This document shows positions 28,492 through 37,712 of a stretch of DNA of 45,353 nt, in pieces; the stretch's first letter is position 1, and each line of letters starts with the position of its first letter. The translations under genes and the position numbers were made by a program. Origin of the DNA: Pseudomonadota bacterium (GTDB lineage Bacteria > Pseudomonadota > Gammaproteobacteria > Burkholderiales > Ferrovaceae); the NCBI GenBank assembly GCA_028873535.1, contig JAGWIJ010000010.1, positions 1 through 45,353 on the forward strand, given 5' to 3'. The notes beneath the pieces are model-generated. The model did no database searches. It was not told the origin of the DNA and saw only the letters and a list, made by a program, of their open reading frames with translations.

Positions 28492-29862
28492 CTATGCAGC
28501 CCTTCCAGGCCGCTGGCTGCGCAGGAAATCGCGATACCAGAGCGCACTGTCCTTGCACGTGCGCTGCTGGGTGCTGTAGTCGACGTGCACAATGCCGAAG
28601 CGCTTCTGGTAGCCCGAGGCCCACTCGAAGTTGTCGAGCAGGCTCCACACCATGTAGCCGGCCATCGGCACACCGCGGCGGATGGCCAGCGCCACCGCCT
28701 CGATGTGGCGGGCGATGTAGTCGCAGCGCTCGGGATCCGCCACCCGCTCGCCGATGTGCTGGTCCTGGAAGGCGCCACCGTTCTCGGTCACGTACAGCGG
28801 TGGCACCGGATAGTCCTGGTGCAGACGCTGCAGCAGTTCGGTCAGCCCCTCGGGATAGACCTCCCAGCCCATCTCGGTAAGCGCGTGCCCCAGGGTTCCG
28901 GCATCCACCGGACCATCGGCGGAGACCACCGAACGCGAGTAGTAGTTGACCCCAAGGAAATCGAGCGGGGTGGCAATCGCGGCCAGGTCACCCGGCTCGA
29001 TCTGCGGGGCATCGCTGCCCAGCCAGGCGACGACGTCCTCGGGATAGCAGGCGCGGAACAGCGGATCCATGAACCAGCGCAGCAGACGTCCATCCTCGAT
29101 GCGCGCGACCTGCTGGTCGGCCGCCTTGGCGCTGGCCGGATGAATCGGCGCCAGATTGAGCACGATGCCGAGTAGCGCCCGGCAGCCGTCCGCGCGCAGG
29201 GCCTGCAATGCCAGCCCGTGGCTCAGTAGCAGGTGATGGGCGACCTGGATCGCGCTGGCGCGGTGGCGGACACCAGGAGCGAACACGCCGGTTTCGTGCC
29301 CCAGCATGGCAATCACCCAGGGCTCGTTGTGGGTGGTGATCGAGCCCACGCGGTCACCGAAATGGCGCGCAATGCCGCGCGCGTAGTCGACGAAATGCCC
29401 CACCGTGGCGCGGTTGACCCAGCCGCCTTCGGTCTGCAGCGCCTCCGGCAGATCCCAGTGGTTGAGCGTCAGGTAGGGCTGGATCCCGCGCGCCAGCAGG
29501 CCGTCGACCAGGCGGTCGTAGAACGCCAGCCCGGCGGGATTCCAGGCGCCCTGCCCCAGCGGCTGCACACGCGGCCAGGCCACCGAAAAGCGGTAGGCGT
29601 CCACGCCCAGGCTGGCGATCAGGTCAAGGTCCTGCTCGAGTCGATGATAGTGGTCACAGGCGATGCTGCCGTCGCTGCCGTCGGCGATCACACCGGGCTG
29701 GCGGCAGAAGGTGTCCCAGATCGAGGGACCCCGTCCATCAGTCGCGTTGGCGCCCTCGATCTGGAAGGCGCTGGTCGCCACGCCCCAGACGAATTCGGGC
29801 CCGAAGGCCGCGGCCGTCGCCGGCGAAATGCGTGGGGTGGGCGGGAGGTGGGAAGCGGACAT
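28492..29862 (-). CDS. GH1 beta-glucosidase
   Basis: A 456-residue family 1 retaining beta-glucosidase with no signal peptide, so cytoplasmic. Hallmarks are the N-terminal FVWGVATSAFQIEGA, NHWDLPEALQTEGGW, the acid/base TTHNEPWV (E180), NYYSR, the nucleophile YVTENGG (E360) and the aglycone-loop MAGYMVWSLLDNFEWASGYQ. It would cleave imported laminari-oligosaccharides to glucose. It sits inside the ABC-transporter operon between the MalG-type permease and the ATPase, which fits intracellular hydrolysis of the imported sugar. Confidence 0.96.
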   Translation of the reverse strand: MSASHLPPTPRISPATAAAFGPEFVWGVATSAFQIEGANATDGRGPSIWDTFCRQPGVIADGSDGSIACDHYHRLEQDLDLIASLGVDAYRFSVAWPRVQPLGQGAWNPAGLAFYDRLVDGLLARGIQPYLTLNHWDLPEALQTEGGWVNRATVGHFVDYARGIARHFGDRVGSITTHNEPWVIAMLGHETGVFAPGVRHRASAIQVAHHLLLSHGLALQALRADGCRALLGIVLNLAPIHPASAKAADQQVARIEDGRLLRWFMDPLFRACYPEDVVAWLGSDAPQIEPGDLAAIATPLDFLGVNYYSRSVVSADGPVDAGTLGHALTEMGWEVYPEGLTELLQRLHQDYPVPPLYVTENGGAFQDQHIGERVADPERCDYIARHIEAVALAIRRGVPMAGYMVWSLLDNFEWASGYQKRFGIVHVDYSTQQRTCKDSALWYRDFLRSQRPGRAA

Positions 29863-29890
29863 GGCGCGGCTCAGGATGATGGAAGGGAAG

Positions 29891-30715
29891 TCACTTGACG
29901 GCGCCCGTGGTGAGGCCCGAGATCAGTTGTCGTGAAGAGGCCAGGAACAGCAGCAGCAGCGGGATGGTGGCGATGGCCGAACCGGTCATCAGTGCCCCCC
30001 ACTCGGTGTCGACCGGACTTTGCAGGGCGCGCAGCGCCAGCGGCAGGGTGTACATCTCCGGGCTGCGCATCACGATCAGCGGACCGATGAAGTTGTTCCA
30101 CGAGGCGATGAAGGTGATCAGTCCGAGGGTGCCGAGCGCCGGCCGCAGCAGGGGCAGCACGATCCGCCAGTAGATGCCGAGTTCGCCGCAGCCATCCATG
30201 CGCGCGGCCTCGACCAGCTCGGGCGGGATCGAACTGCCGACAAACTGGCGCATCAGGAAGATACCGAAGGCATTGGCCGCACCCGGGATGAACAGCGCGC
30301 GCGGCTGGTCGATCCAGCCCAGTGCATCCATGATCATGAAGGTCGGGATCATGTTCATGAACGAGGGCACCAGCATGGTCCCCATCACCAGCGCGAACAG
30401 GGCATCCTTGAAGCGGAACTCGAACATCGCGAAGGCATAGCCCCCCATCGAGCAGAACAGCAGGGTGAAGGCGGTCGAGGCCAACGCCACGTAGAGGCTG
30501 ATGCCGAGGTTGCGCCAGAACGGCAGGTGGCTGGTCAGGATCCCCAGGTTGGCAGCGAAGTCATGGCCGAAGACCAGCGGCGGCGGCAGGCTGAAGATGT
30601 CGGTACGCGAGTGCGTGGCGAACACGAACATGAACCAGAACGGCGCCAGCATGATCAGAGCCCCCACGCCGACCACGGTGTAGGCAGCCCAGGGGGCGAG
30701 TCGGTGGGTGTGCAT
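29891..30715 (-). CDS. ABC sugar importer permease, MalG-type
   Basis: A 274-residue inner-membrane permease with six predicted helices (first about 10-32). The coupling EAA loop is ELVEAARMDGCGELGIYWRIVLPLLRPAL, which docks onto the ATPase. It pairs with the MalF-type permease, whose stop lies 11 bases upstream. The frame extends upstream across that gene, but the ATG at 30715 begins the normal MalG N-terminus (MHTHRLAPWAAYTVVGVGAL). Confidence 0.94.
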   Translation of the reverse strand: MHTHRLAPWAAYTVVGVGALIMLAPFWFMFVFATHSRTDIFSLPPPLVFGHDFAANLGILTSHLPFWRNLGISLYVALASTAFTLLFCSMGGYAFAMFEFRFKDALFALVMGTMLVPSFMNMIPTFMIMDALGWIDQPRALFIPGAANAFGIFLMRQFVGSSIPPELVEAARMDGCGELGIYWRIVLPLLRPALGTLGLITFIASWNNFIGPLIVMRSPEMYTLPLALRALQSPVDTEWGALMTGSAIATIPLLLLFLASSRQLISGLTTGAVK

Positions 30716-30726
30716 CGCGAGAATCC

Positions 30727-31662
30727 TCAGGACGCCGGTCCGCGCGCGCGGAACGCCCGGTTGGTGAGTGCGGTCAAGGCGGCGACCAGGAAGAACAGCA
30801 GCCAGGACATGGCGCTGGCCGCCCCGAAGTCGTTGAAGTCGAACGCCATGCGGTACAAGTAGATGGCGGTCGACATGCCGGCCTGGTCGGAGCCACCGCG
30901 ACCGCCGGTGAGGATGAAGGGCTCCTCGAACAGTTGCAGGCCGCCGATCACGCTGAGCGTCACCGCAAAGAAGATCATCGGCTTCAGGCTGGGCAGGGTG
31001 ATGAACCAGAACTGCCGGAGGGGACCGGCCCCATCCAGCCGTGCGGCTTCGTAAAGATCGCCCGGGATGGTCTGCAGGGCCGCCAGGTAGAGCACCATGT
31101 TGAAGCCCAGATAGCGCCAGAACACGACCAGCGATATGGCCGGCTTGATGTACTCGGGACGGCCCATCCAGTCCACCGGCTCGGCCGGGAACGCGGCGCC
31201 GATCAGCGGCAGGTGACGCAGGCCCTGCAGTCCCAGGTTGATCAGTCCGTAGTCGGTGGAGAACAGGGCGCTGAACAGGATCGCGATCGCCACCGTCGAC
31301 GTGATGTAGGGCAGGAAGAAGGCGCCGACCACCCAGTCGCGGCCACGCCGCAGCGCACTGTGCACGAAGCAGGCGAGCGGTATCGCCACCAGGTGCTGCG
31401 GCACACCGGAGGCCAGCGCCATCCAGAGGGTGTTGCGCAGCGATTTCCAGAACCATTCGTCGCCGAGGGCAAAGCCGAAGTTGTCGAAGCCGACGAACTG
31501 CATGGCGGTCAGGCCGCTGGTCGGCTCCCAGCTGTGGAAGGCCAGGAACAGCGAGAACAGCAAGGGGAACAGGTTGAACACCAGGAACAACAGCAGGAAC
31601 GGCAGGATCAGCACATAAGGCGTCCAGGCAGGCGTCAGGCGGAAGCGGGAGCGCAGGCGCAT
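30727..31662 (-). CDS. ABC sugar importer permease, MalF/UgpA-type
   Basis: A 311-residue inner-membrane permease. Helix 1 (about 14-36, YVLILPFLLLFLVFNLFPLLF) and five further helices are visible, with the EAA loop DLYEAARLDGAGPLRQFWFITLPSLKPMI. It forms the heterodimeric channel with the MalG-type protein downstream and receives sugar from the binding protein encoded 11 bases upstream. Confidence 0.94.
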   Translation of the reverse strand: MRLRSRFRLTPAWTPYVLILPFLLLFLVFNLFPLLFSLFLAFHSWEPTSGLTAMQFVGFDNFGFALGDEWFWKSLRNTLWMALASGVPQHLVAIPLACFVHSALRRGRDWVVGAFFLPYITSTVAIAILFSALFSTDYGLINLGLQGLRHLPLIGAAFPAEPVDWMGRPEYIKPAISLVVFWRYLGFNMVLYLAALQTIPGDLYEAARLDGAGPLRQFWFITLPSLKPMIFFAVTLSVIGGLQLFEEPFILTGGRGGSDQAGMSTAIYLYRMAFDFNDFGAASAMSWLLFFLVAALTALTNRAFRARGPAS

Positions 31663-31673
31663 GGAGGGTCCTT

Positions 31674-32969
31674 TCAGCGGTGGGCGCGCCGCGCCAACAG
31701 GCGAGCGGCATCGGACAGGGCCGGGGCAATCGCCTTGCCCTGATCGAGGACCTTGTCGAGTTCGGTGTTGATCACCTCGTCGGCAAAGGCATCCTGCTTG
31801 TGCACGGCAATGGCGCTGATGTGCAGCGCGGCATCACGCCACAGGGCGCGCGCGGGCTGACCACCCAGGAACGGCAGCGGCTGCGTGAAGAAATCGTCCT
31901 GCTGGGCGGCAAGCAGCCCCGGGAATGCATCGTGCGCCTTGAAGGCCGCCAGTTGGCGCTCGCGATCGAGCGTCAACAGGCGGATCAGCGCCCACGCCAG
32001 GGCCTTGCGCTCGGCGGGCACGCCGCGCGGGATCGCGAGGAAGGTGCCGCCATAGGCCGCGAAGCTGCCTTCAGGCAACTGTGCCGCGCGCCACAGGCCG
32101 TGCGTGGCCGGCGCCAGCCAATTGGCCAGATGGCCGGCCAGCCAGGCGCCGGACATCTGGGTGGCGATGGTGCCACGACGGAAACCCTCCGACCATTCGT
32201 TCGACCATGCCGTCACCCTGGCGTCCAGCTTGTGCTGGCGCGCCGCGCGCGCCAGTTCAAAGGCGCGCACGAAGCGCGGCGACTCGACCAGCACATTGGA
32301 GTCGGCATCGAAATAGAGACCGTCGCCGGCGCGCAGGCCGGTGCGGATGACGATGTCCTTGAGGTCGCGCGCGTTCGCAAGCAGGAAGGCACCGCTGGCC
32401 GCCTTGAGACGCACCCCGGCCGCCACGAAACTGTCCCAGCTGCGGGTCAGTGCAGCCTCGTCGACGCCTGCCGCCGTCAGCAGGTCGTGGCGATACAGCA
32501 GGGTGCCGGGCCCGATGTCGGAAGGTGCCGCCACGATCTGGCCATGCCGGTTGGTCGCCTGCGCCACCGCGTAGGGCACGTACTGCGGCGCCTCGTGGCG
32601 CATGCCGTAGGCCGCGTCGCCCAGATCCTCGAGACCGCCGCCTTGCGCGAAGCGGCCCACGTAGCCGACCTCAAGCGCCATCACGTCGGGCAGGTAGAAG
32701 GAGGTCGACAGTGCCGTCGTCATCGCCGTGTGGTGGTCGCTGGTCTGGCGGCTCACCACCTTGATGTCGACGCCTGGATACAGGGCGTTCCAGCGCGGTC
32801 GCGCTTCGCGCACGATGTCATCGACGGCGGGATAGGCCGCCACGGTAAGCACCACGGGCTGCGCCGCAGCAGCCAGGCTGCGCCCGCCGGCCAGCGCCAG
32901 GGCCAGGCCGGCCAGACGCCGGCCGGCATCACGCCGGCCGGGCAACTCGAGACGATCGCGCTCGGGCAT
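31674..32969 (-). CDS. ABC sugar importer periplasmic binding protein
   Basis: A 431-residue family 1 solute-binding protein. The signal region is somewhat unusual: a charged start (MPERDRLELPGRRDAGRR) then LAGLALALAGGRSLAAAAQP. The mature protein begins VVLTVAAYPAVDDIVREARPRWNALYPGVDIKVV, as in sugar-binding proteins, with the typical LPDVMALEVGYVGRFA and GTLLYRHDLLTAAGVDEA segments. Context with GH1, GH17 and GH81 suggests a beta-1,3-gluco-oligosaccharide ligand. This is inferred, not read from the binding site. Its start is 8 bases after the porin stop. Confidence 0.9.
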   Translation of the reverse strand: MPERDRLELPGRRDAGRRLAGLALALAGGRSLAAAAQPVVLTVAAYPAVDDIVREARPRWNALYPGVDIKVVSRQTSDHHTAMTTALSTSFYLPDVMALEVGYVGRFAQGGGLEDLGDAAYGMRHEAPQYVPYAVAQATNRHGQIVAAPSDIGPGTLLYRHDLLTAAGVDEAALTRSWDSFVAAGVRLKAASGAFLLANARDLKDIVIRTGLRAGDGLYFDADSNVLVESPRFVRAFELARAARQHKLDARVTAWSNEWSEGFRRGTIATQMSGAWLAGHLANWLAPATHGLWRAAQLPEGSFAAYGGTFLAIPRGVPAERKALAWALIRLLTLDRERQLAAFKAHDAFPGLLAAQQDDFFTQPLPFLGGQPARALWRDAALHISAIAVHKQDAFADEVINTELDKVLDQGKAIAPALSDAARLLARRAHR

Positions 32970-32977
32970 CCTGGCCT

Positions 32978-34315
32978 CTAAAACGTGAAGGTGCCGCCCA
33001 GGGTCACGCCCAGGGCCGTGCTGTGGTCGCGCGGATCAACCCCGAAAACCGCCAGTTCGCCCGGCATGGACAGCGGAGCCGGTCCATAGTAGCCAAAACG
33101 CAGGTAATTGAACTGGGCATACACGCGCACATTGCGCGCGATCTCCGGAACCTGGCGATTGAAGCCCAGGCTGAAGTAGTTGGCGGTGTTGCTCTGTCCG
33201 TATTCGGTCGGCGAACGCACGTAGGAGCGCCCCATGTGCACGCCGGAGAGGCTGTAAGAGTAGAGGCCCTGGTACCAGGTGAGCCCGCCCATGAAGTTGT
33301 ACTCGGTCGCCGAATGACCGATGCCGTCGGTGCCGTTGTCGAAGCCGGAAGGAAAGTAGCAGCCCGTACCGGCCACGTAGTCACACTGGAAGACCTGACC
33401 GCTCCAGTAGTTGCGCTTGATGCCCCAGGTGCCCTTCCATTCCGGCGTGAAGTAGTGCTCGCCTTGCAGGATCGCCACCGTCTCACGCGGCTTCTTGTAG
33501 AGCGGCGAGTTGTCCGGATTGCCGACATCTCCGGTGAAGGAGCCCTTGGAGAAGGAATTCTGCACGCCCCCCTCGCTGCCCTGGAAGGTGAACTCGATCA
33601 GGTCGGTTTCGTTGGCATACTGGGCAAACAGCTCCATCAGCCGTGGGCGCGGCGGGTGCTCGTTGTAGGGCTGATTCTGCACATTGCGGGCGAACACGAT
33701 GCGCTCCGCCGCCGCGGTCAATTCGAGCACCAGCTTGCTGCCGTTGGCCAGTTCGAAGGGACGGCTGGTGTAGCGCAGAGCCTGAGGCAACACGCCGTAG
33801 CCGGCGCCCGATTCGCTCCAGGCGCTGGTAATGCCAAGCGGATAGGTCAGGTCATCGGAGCGCGACCAGGCACGCGTGGGCATGGTCCCGACGCGGAGCT
33901 GACCGTAGACAGGATGGCTGATGTCGAGACTGCGGTCGATCAGATCCTGCCCGTAGATGTCGGCCGCACCGTCACGGAAGCGCCAGGTGACCAGCCCATC
34001 GATCTTCCAGGCCGAGTCGAATTCATGCGAGAGCTTGCCGCTGAGTGCGCCCAGGTGCAGCGGCTCGCCACTGCTGGTCGCGCTCTCGCCCGGGGTGCAA
34101 TACGGCCCGCCACCCTGGGTTCCCAGAACGCCGCGCGGATCAGGCGTGAAGCTGCAGTTCCTGAGGCCCAGCGAGCGATTGGCGCGCAGCGAGTGTTCCT
34201 CCACATAGAATCCGGAAATCGCGGCCTGGGCGAGATCCCCGATGTCCATCACCTGCTCCGCCGCGGCGATCCTGGTCAGCGCCAGCAAGGCAGCCATGCA
34301 TGCAATTCGATTCAT
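32978..34315 (-). CDS. Outer-membrane beta-barrel porin for glucan oligosaccharides
   Basis: A 445-residue protein with a short signal peptide (MNRIACMAALLALTRIAAA). The mature sequence is rich in Gly, Tyr and alternating amphipathic strands and ends GVTLGGTFTF, with the C-terminal Phe used by the BAM machinery. Cysteines near the N-terminus and in the middle could form loop disulfides. I could not assign a specific porin family. By analogy with other sugar loci it should admit the products of the secreted glucanases. A GGAGGAAG Shine-Dalgarno precedes ATG 34315. It follows the lipoprotein gene across a 79-base gap that contains a strong hairpin. Confidence 0.78.
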   Translation of the reverse strand: MNRIACMAALLALTRIAAAEQVMDIGDLAQAAISGFYVEEHSLRANRSLGLRNCSFTPDPRGVLGTQGGGPYCTPGESATSSGEPLHLGALSGKLSHEFDSAWKIDGLVTWRFRDGAADIYGQDLIDRSLDISHPVYGQLRVGTMPTRAWSRSDDLTYPLGITSAWSESGAGYGVLPQALRYTSRPFELANGSKLVLELTAAAERIVFARNVQNQPYNEHPPRPRLMELFAQYANETDLIEFTFQGSEGGVQNSFSKGSFTGDVGNPDNSPLYKKPRETVAILQGEHYFTPEWKGTWGIKRNYWSGQVFQCDYVAGTGCYFPSGFDNGTDGIGHSATEYNFMGGLTWYQGLYSYSLSGVHMGRSYVRSPTEYGQSNTANYFSLGFNRQVPEIARNVRVYAQFNYLRFGYYGPAPLSMPGELAVFGVDPRDHSTALGVTLGGTFTF

Positions 34316-34365
34316 CGTTCTTCCTCCGGGCCCGGGCGCTGGGCCCGCCGGCCTTCTTGTCGGGA

Positions 34366-34389
34366 GCGGGCGCCCGCCAGGGCGCCCGC
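34366..34389 (-). other. Perfect GC-rich hairpin between lipoprotein and porin genes
   Basis: GCGGGCGCCC and GGGCGCCCGC form a perfect 10-base stem with a 4-base loop just after the lipoprotein stop (34395) and about 50 bases before the porin start. No T-run follows in the direction of transcription. It could protect the upstream message, giving more lipoprotein than transporter, or attenuate read-through. Confidence 0.6.
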
Positions 34390-34394
34390 GGCAC

Positions 34395-35282
34395 TCACTG
34401 GGTCGACAGCGTGTTGGCATCGGCGCTGCTGATCGCGCCGCTGAAGCCGATCATGCCGACCGTGATGTTGTCATTCTCGCCAGCGACCAGATTGGGGTTC
34501 TTGTCCCCGGTGATCTTCACCGCCACCGTCGTGATGCCCGTGGACAGCAGGCTGGCCGGCGTACCGACGCTGCAGGTGAAGTTGGCCAGGGGAAGCGCGT
34601 AAGTGCGCACGCCGAGTGCCGAGCCCGGAGGGCCGGCGAAATTGGGACCGATCTCCTCCAGGGTCTGTTCATACGCGCAATCGACCGTGGCCGCGGTGGC
34701 GCCCTTGGCGTTGTTGAGATCGACCGTGAACACCTTGGCGTTGCCCGCCGTGGCCGACGTCGCAATCGAGTTGCCCATCTGGATCAGCAGGGTGGTGGCC
34801 TGACTGATGTCGGCAACGCTGTTGCCCGGCGCCGAGACCGCCACGTAGAGATAGTCCCCGGCAGTGGTCGGCGCGACGTTGGCCTTCTCCTGGAAGATGT
34901 AAAGTCCGGTGCTGTTCATGGCCGCCTGCGAGGAACTGTAGCCACCCCCGCCGGGGGCGGTGCTGAACAGCCAGTTGCCGCCCTGCCCCGCATAGACATC
35001 GCCACCCTGGGCAGTGTGCAGGAAGGCGCCATTGGTCTGGGCGGAGTAGGCGAGGTAGGTCGAGCCAAACAGCAGGTAGGGCGAGGCCGCACCCGTCGCG
35101 CCGCCACCGCCGGTGCTGGTCCCGCCGCCGGCACCGCCGACGCTGGCGGGACCCGCGCTGGTGACGTACGGCGCCGAAGAGTTGCCGCCACCGCAGGCCG
35201 CAAGCAGGCCCAGCGCGACCGCCATCGCGACACCGGAAATGTAGTTGGAACGACGCGTACGCGCCGACTCGACCTGTACCAT
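34395..35282 (-). CDS. Surface or periplasmic lipoprotein, putative glucan-binding, first gene of the importer operon
   Basis: A 295-residue lipoprotein: positive start, hydrophobic VAMAVALGLLAAC lipobox, then a Gly/Ser/Thr-rich linker (about 32-65). The mature domain (about 66-295) is beta-rich and resembles the C-terminal part of the lipoprotein at 38041, for example YALPLANFTCSVGT here and YTIPLSSFSVAQTCNVGT there, and LYVAVSAPG here and LYVQAPG there. This jelly-roll-like ending is reminiscent of carbohydrate-binding modules, but no known family is recognised. Being first in the operon controlled by the 35370 operator, and before the porin, it occupies the place a glycan-capture lipoprotein would have. 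The ATG at 35282 is chosen because the signal peptide starts there. Confidence 0.72.
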   Translation of the reverse strand: MVQVESARTRRSNYISGVAMAVALGLLAACGGGNSSAPYVTSAGPASVGGAGGGTSTGGGGATGAASPYLLFGSTYLAYSAQTNGAFLHTAQGGDVYAGQGGNWLFSTAPGGGGYSSSQAAMNSTGLYIFQEKANVAPTTAGDYLYVAVSAPGNSVADISQATTLLIQMGNSIATSATAGNAKVFTVDLNNAKGATAATVDCAYEQTLEEIGPNFAGPPGSALGVRTYALPLANFTCSVGTPASLLSTGITTVAVKITGDKNPNLVAGENDNITVGMIGFSGAISSADANTLSTQ

Positions 35283-35369
35283 ATTGTCTCTCCTCGCTGT
35301 TGGGGTGACCGGTGACCGCTGCATTGCGCAGGTCGGAACGCTGCGACAGGACAGGTGCCCGGCTTTGTA

Positions 35370-35383
35370 TGAAAGCGCTTTCA
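35370..35383. promoter_or_regulatory. Perfect LacI-family operator shared by importer operon and hydrolase gene
   Basis: TGAAAGCGCTTTCA lies between the divergent lipoprotein (minus) and hydrolase (plus) genes. On the minus strand a likely promoter is -35 TTGCTA (35407-35412), 18-base spacer, -10 TAGAAT (35383-35388); the operator directly abuts the -10. Binding would block the seven-gene transcript. It probably affects the hydrolase gene too. Confidence 0.82.
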
Positions 35384-35448
35384 TTCTAGACATGCGCGGC
35401 GCAACATAGCAAGCTTGCGCGGCGCGCGAACCGATGGAAATTCCTGAC

Positions 35449-36330
35449 ATGGCAAGGCATCGCGGCCTGCCGGTGGTGCTTGCCGGAATGCTGCTCTCGC
35501 TGGCCGCGGCGGCCGGCGCCGAACTCCTCGAAAACACCCTCGATGTGCCGGTCCGGCTGGCACGGCCGGGCGGCGGCACGCTGCAGCAGACGATGCTGGT
35601 CACGGTGGTGCGCGACGATGCACGCCGGCGCGCGCCCTACGCCGTGCTGCTGCACGGCCGGCCGCCGCAGGCCAGCGCCTTCGCGAGGCTGGGGCGGCTG
35701 CGCTATCCGGCCAACGCCGCCTGGCTGGTGCGCCAGGGCTTCACGGTGCTGATCCCGACCCGCGTAGGCTATGGCCTGAGCGGTGGCCCGGACCTGGACT
35801 ACACGGGCGAGTGCGGCGCCAAGGATCATGTGCGCGGATTGGCGGCGGCGCTGGCGGAAACGCGCCAGCTGCTCGCCTACGCTGCCCGCCTGCCCTACGT
35901 CGACGCGCGCCACGGCGTGGTCATCGGCGAATCCTTCGGCGGCCTGGCAGCCGTTGCGCTGGCTGCCGAGCCCGTGCCCGGCCTGCAGGCCGCCATCAAT
36001 TTTGCAGGCGGTGACGGCGGCGACTTCGACCACCCCGGCGCGCCCTGCCGCGCCGACCAGCTGGCCGCGACCTTCGCGCGCTACGGTCGCAGCAACCTGC
36101 AACCGGTGCTGTGGCTGTACAGCGCCAATGACCTGCTGTGGGGCGCTACGCTGCCCCGCCAGTGGTTCGACGCCTTTGCCGCAGCGGGCGGCCAGGGCCG
36201 CTTCGTCGCACTGCCCGCCAACGGCGCCAATGGCCATTTCGTCTTCAACCATGGCGCAGCCGAGTGGCACGCTGCCGTGCAGGCCTTCCTGGCACAACGG
36301 GGACTGGGGACACACAGCAGCGTTCCCTGA
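35449..36330 (+). CDS. Secreted alpha/beta hydrolase
   Basis: A 293-residue exported hydrolase. Signal peptide about 1-24 (LPVVLAGMLLSLAAAAGA). The fold is shown by the oxyanion strand YAVLLHGRPP, the nucleophile elbow GESFGG (S162), the acid in YSANDLLWG (D228) and the His in NGANGHFVFNHG (H263). It resembles dienelactone-hydrolase-type or acyl-ester-cleaving enzymes. Within a glucan locus it might remove acyl groups from the polysaccharide, but the substrate cannot be read. ATG 35434 is an in-frame alternative. It runs convergently into the GH17 gene with 3 bases between the stops. Confidence 0.83.
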   Translation: MARHRGLPVVLAGMLLSLAAAAGAELLENTLDVPVRLARPGGGTLQQTMLVTVVRDDARRRAPYAVLLHGRPPQASAFARLGRLRYPANAAWLVRQGFTVLIPTRVGYGLSGGPDLDYTGECGAKDHVRGLAAALAETRQLLAYAARLPYVDARHGVVIGESFGGLAAVALAAEPVPGLQAAINFAGGDGGDFDHPGAPCRADQLAATFARYGRSNLQPVLWLYSANDLLWGATLPRQWFDAFAAAGGQGRFVALPANGANGHFVFNHGAAEWHAAVQAFLAQRGLGTHSSVP

Positions 36331-36333
36331 GGC

Positions 36334-37644
36334 TCAAGGGTAGTAGCCGGCGCCGGTATAGTCACCGCTGGCCGGGCAGCTGGCGGGTGCCGCCGGCGTG
36401 CCGCACAGTGCTATGCGCGGATTCCGTGCCGCGTCCCACAGCCCCCAGCCATCGTCGGTGCCCTTCCAGACTTCGTCGGTGGCCTCGAACCAGAAAATCA
36501 CCTTGGGCCCGGTTCCCGCAGCCTGCCAGCCGTCGAGCAGGTCATGGAACCACTTGGCATTGATCGGTGTGGCCGCCACCGGAGTGGCGCCACCGATGAC
36601 ACCGTTGCTGCAGCTGGCCCCGTTCCCTTCCAGCGGGTTGCCGCTGCCGACCGCGTTGCCGCCGCAGCCCGTCGACGACGCGATCACCGGATTGGTCGGG
36701 ACGGACTTCCAGCCGATCTCGCCCACGGTGATGGGCAGGCCGGCACCGCCATGGGCACTGATGTAGGTCTGCACCTGCTGGTAGGTGGACTGCGCATTGG
36801 CCAGTGCCCCGTTCATCAGGTTGGCCGCGCGCTGGGCCGCGGTGCCGCTGGTGGACAGGCCGGTTGCCCAACGGCCGTAGTTGCTCGGCGGATAGGAGTG
36901 GATCGATACGTAGTCGAGCAGCGGCAGCAGGGTGTCGGGCAGTTCATTGATGCCGTCGAGACCGGCGTAGAAGGTGTAGTCGTCGTCGGCGGTCACCGGC
37001 TGGCTGATGCTCGACTTGACCGTGGTCACATAGGACGCCAGGCAGTGCACCGGCATGTACTGCGCAAAGAATGAGGTCTCGTTGCCAATGCTGACCGACA
37101 CCACATTGGCATACTGCTTGGCGAGCGCGATGCCCTCCTGCACATCGGTGTCGTTGGCGCTGTTGCTGCAACTGGCCTGGCTGGCGGTCGCGATGCCCTG
37201 CAGGTAGATGCCAAGCTGGAACTTGAGGTTGGGGAAGCTCGCCGCAGCCACCCGCAGGATGTTGGCGTGCGAGGGATCGCTGTCGAACAGGCGCAGCAGC
37301 GTAAAGCCGGCCTGGCTCAGCAGCGACAGATCCTGGCTGATCTGGGCGTCGGTGGGCACTTCGCCGACATTGGGGCCGCCAGTGGTGCGATAGGCGCTGT
37401 AGTTGATCGCCTTGGTGGAGGTGCTGGCAAGGATCGCCGGCAGGGCGCGCGTGGCCAGCGAGTTGGCCCCCGTGCCAGTCGAAGTACCGGTGCCGGAGGC
37501 CGTTCCGCCCACCGTGACGGTGCCCGCCGCCGTGCCCGTGGTGCCGTCACCGCCACCGCAGGCGGACAGGCACAGGCAGGCAAGCACCTGACCGATCCGC
37601 CACCAGCGTCCAGCTCCCGCCAAAGCCGATTTCCGAAAAACCAT
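36334..37644 (-). CDS. GH17 beta-1,3-glucan hydrolase/transglycosylase lipoprotein
   Basis: A 436-residue family 17 retaining enzyme. The N-terminus is a lipoprotein signal ending LSAC with C29, followed by a Gly/Thr linker (about 30-62), so it is anchored in the outer membrane. The TIM barrel shows INYSAYRTTGG, the acid/base SIGNETSFF (E189), YVSIHSYPP, and the nucleophile ITVGEIGWKS (E309), then FWFEATDEVWKG near the end, as in fungal Scw4/Bgl2-like and bacterial GH17 proteins. It could trim or transglycosylate beta-1,3-glucan at the cell surface. ATG 37644 has a GAGGAG Shine-Dalgarno. A separate operator and promoter sit upstream. Confidence 0.92.
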   Translation of the reverse strand: MVFRKSALAGAGRWWRIGQVLACLCLSACGGGDGTTGTAAGTVTVGGTASGTGTSTGTGANSLATRALPAILASTSTKAINYSAYRTTGGPNVGEVPTDAQISQDLSLLSQAGFTLLRLFDSDPSHANILRVAAASFPNLKFQLGIYLQGIATASQASCSNSANDTDVQEGIALAKQYANVVSVSIGNETSFFAQYMPVHCLASYVTTVKSSISQPVTADDDYTFYAGLDGINELPDTLLPLLDYVSIHSYPPSNYGRWATGLSTSGTAAQRAANLMNGALANAQSTYQQVQTYISAHGGAGLPITVGEIGWKSVPTNPVIASSTGCGGNAVGSGNPLEGNGASCSNGVIGGATPVAATPINAKWFHDLLDGWQAAGTGPKVIFWFEATDEVWKGTDDGWGLWDAARNPRIALCGTPAAPASCPASGDYTGAGYYP

Positions 37645-37712
37645 TTTTGAAGTCTCCTCGCTCGCCGTCGTTGGTTTCCAGGCACGGCTGCCTGTGGCCG
37701 GCGCACTGGTTA

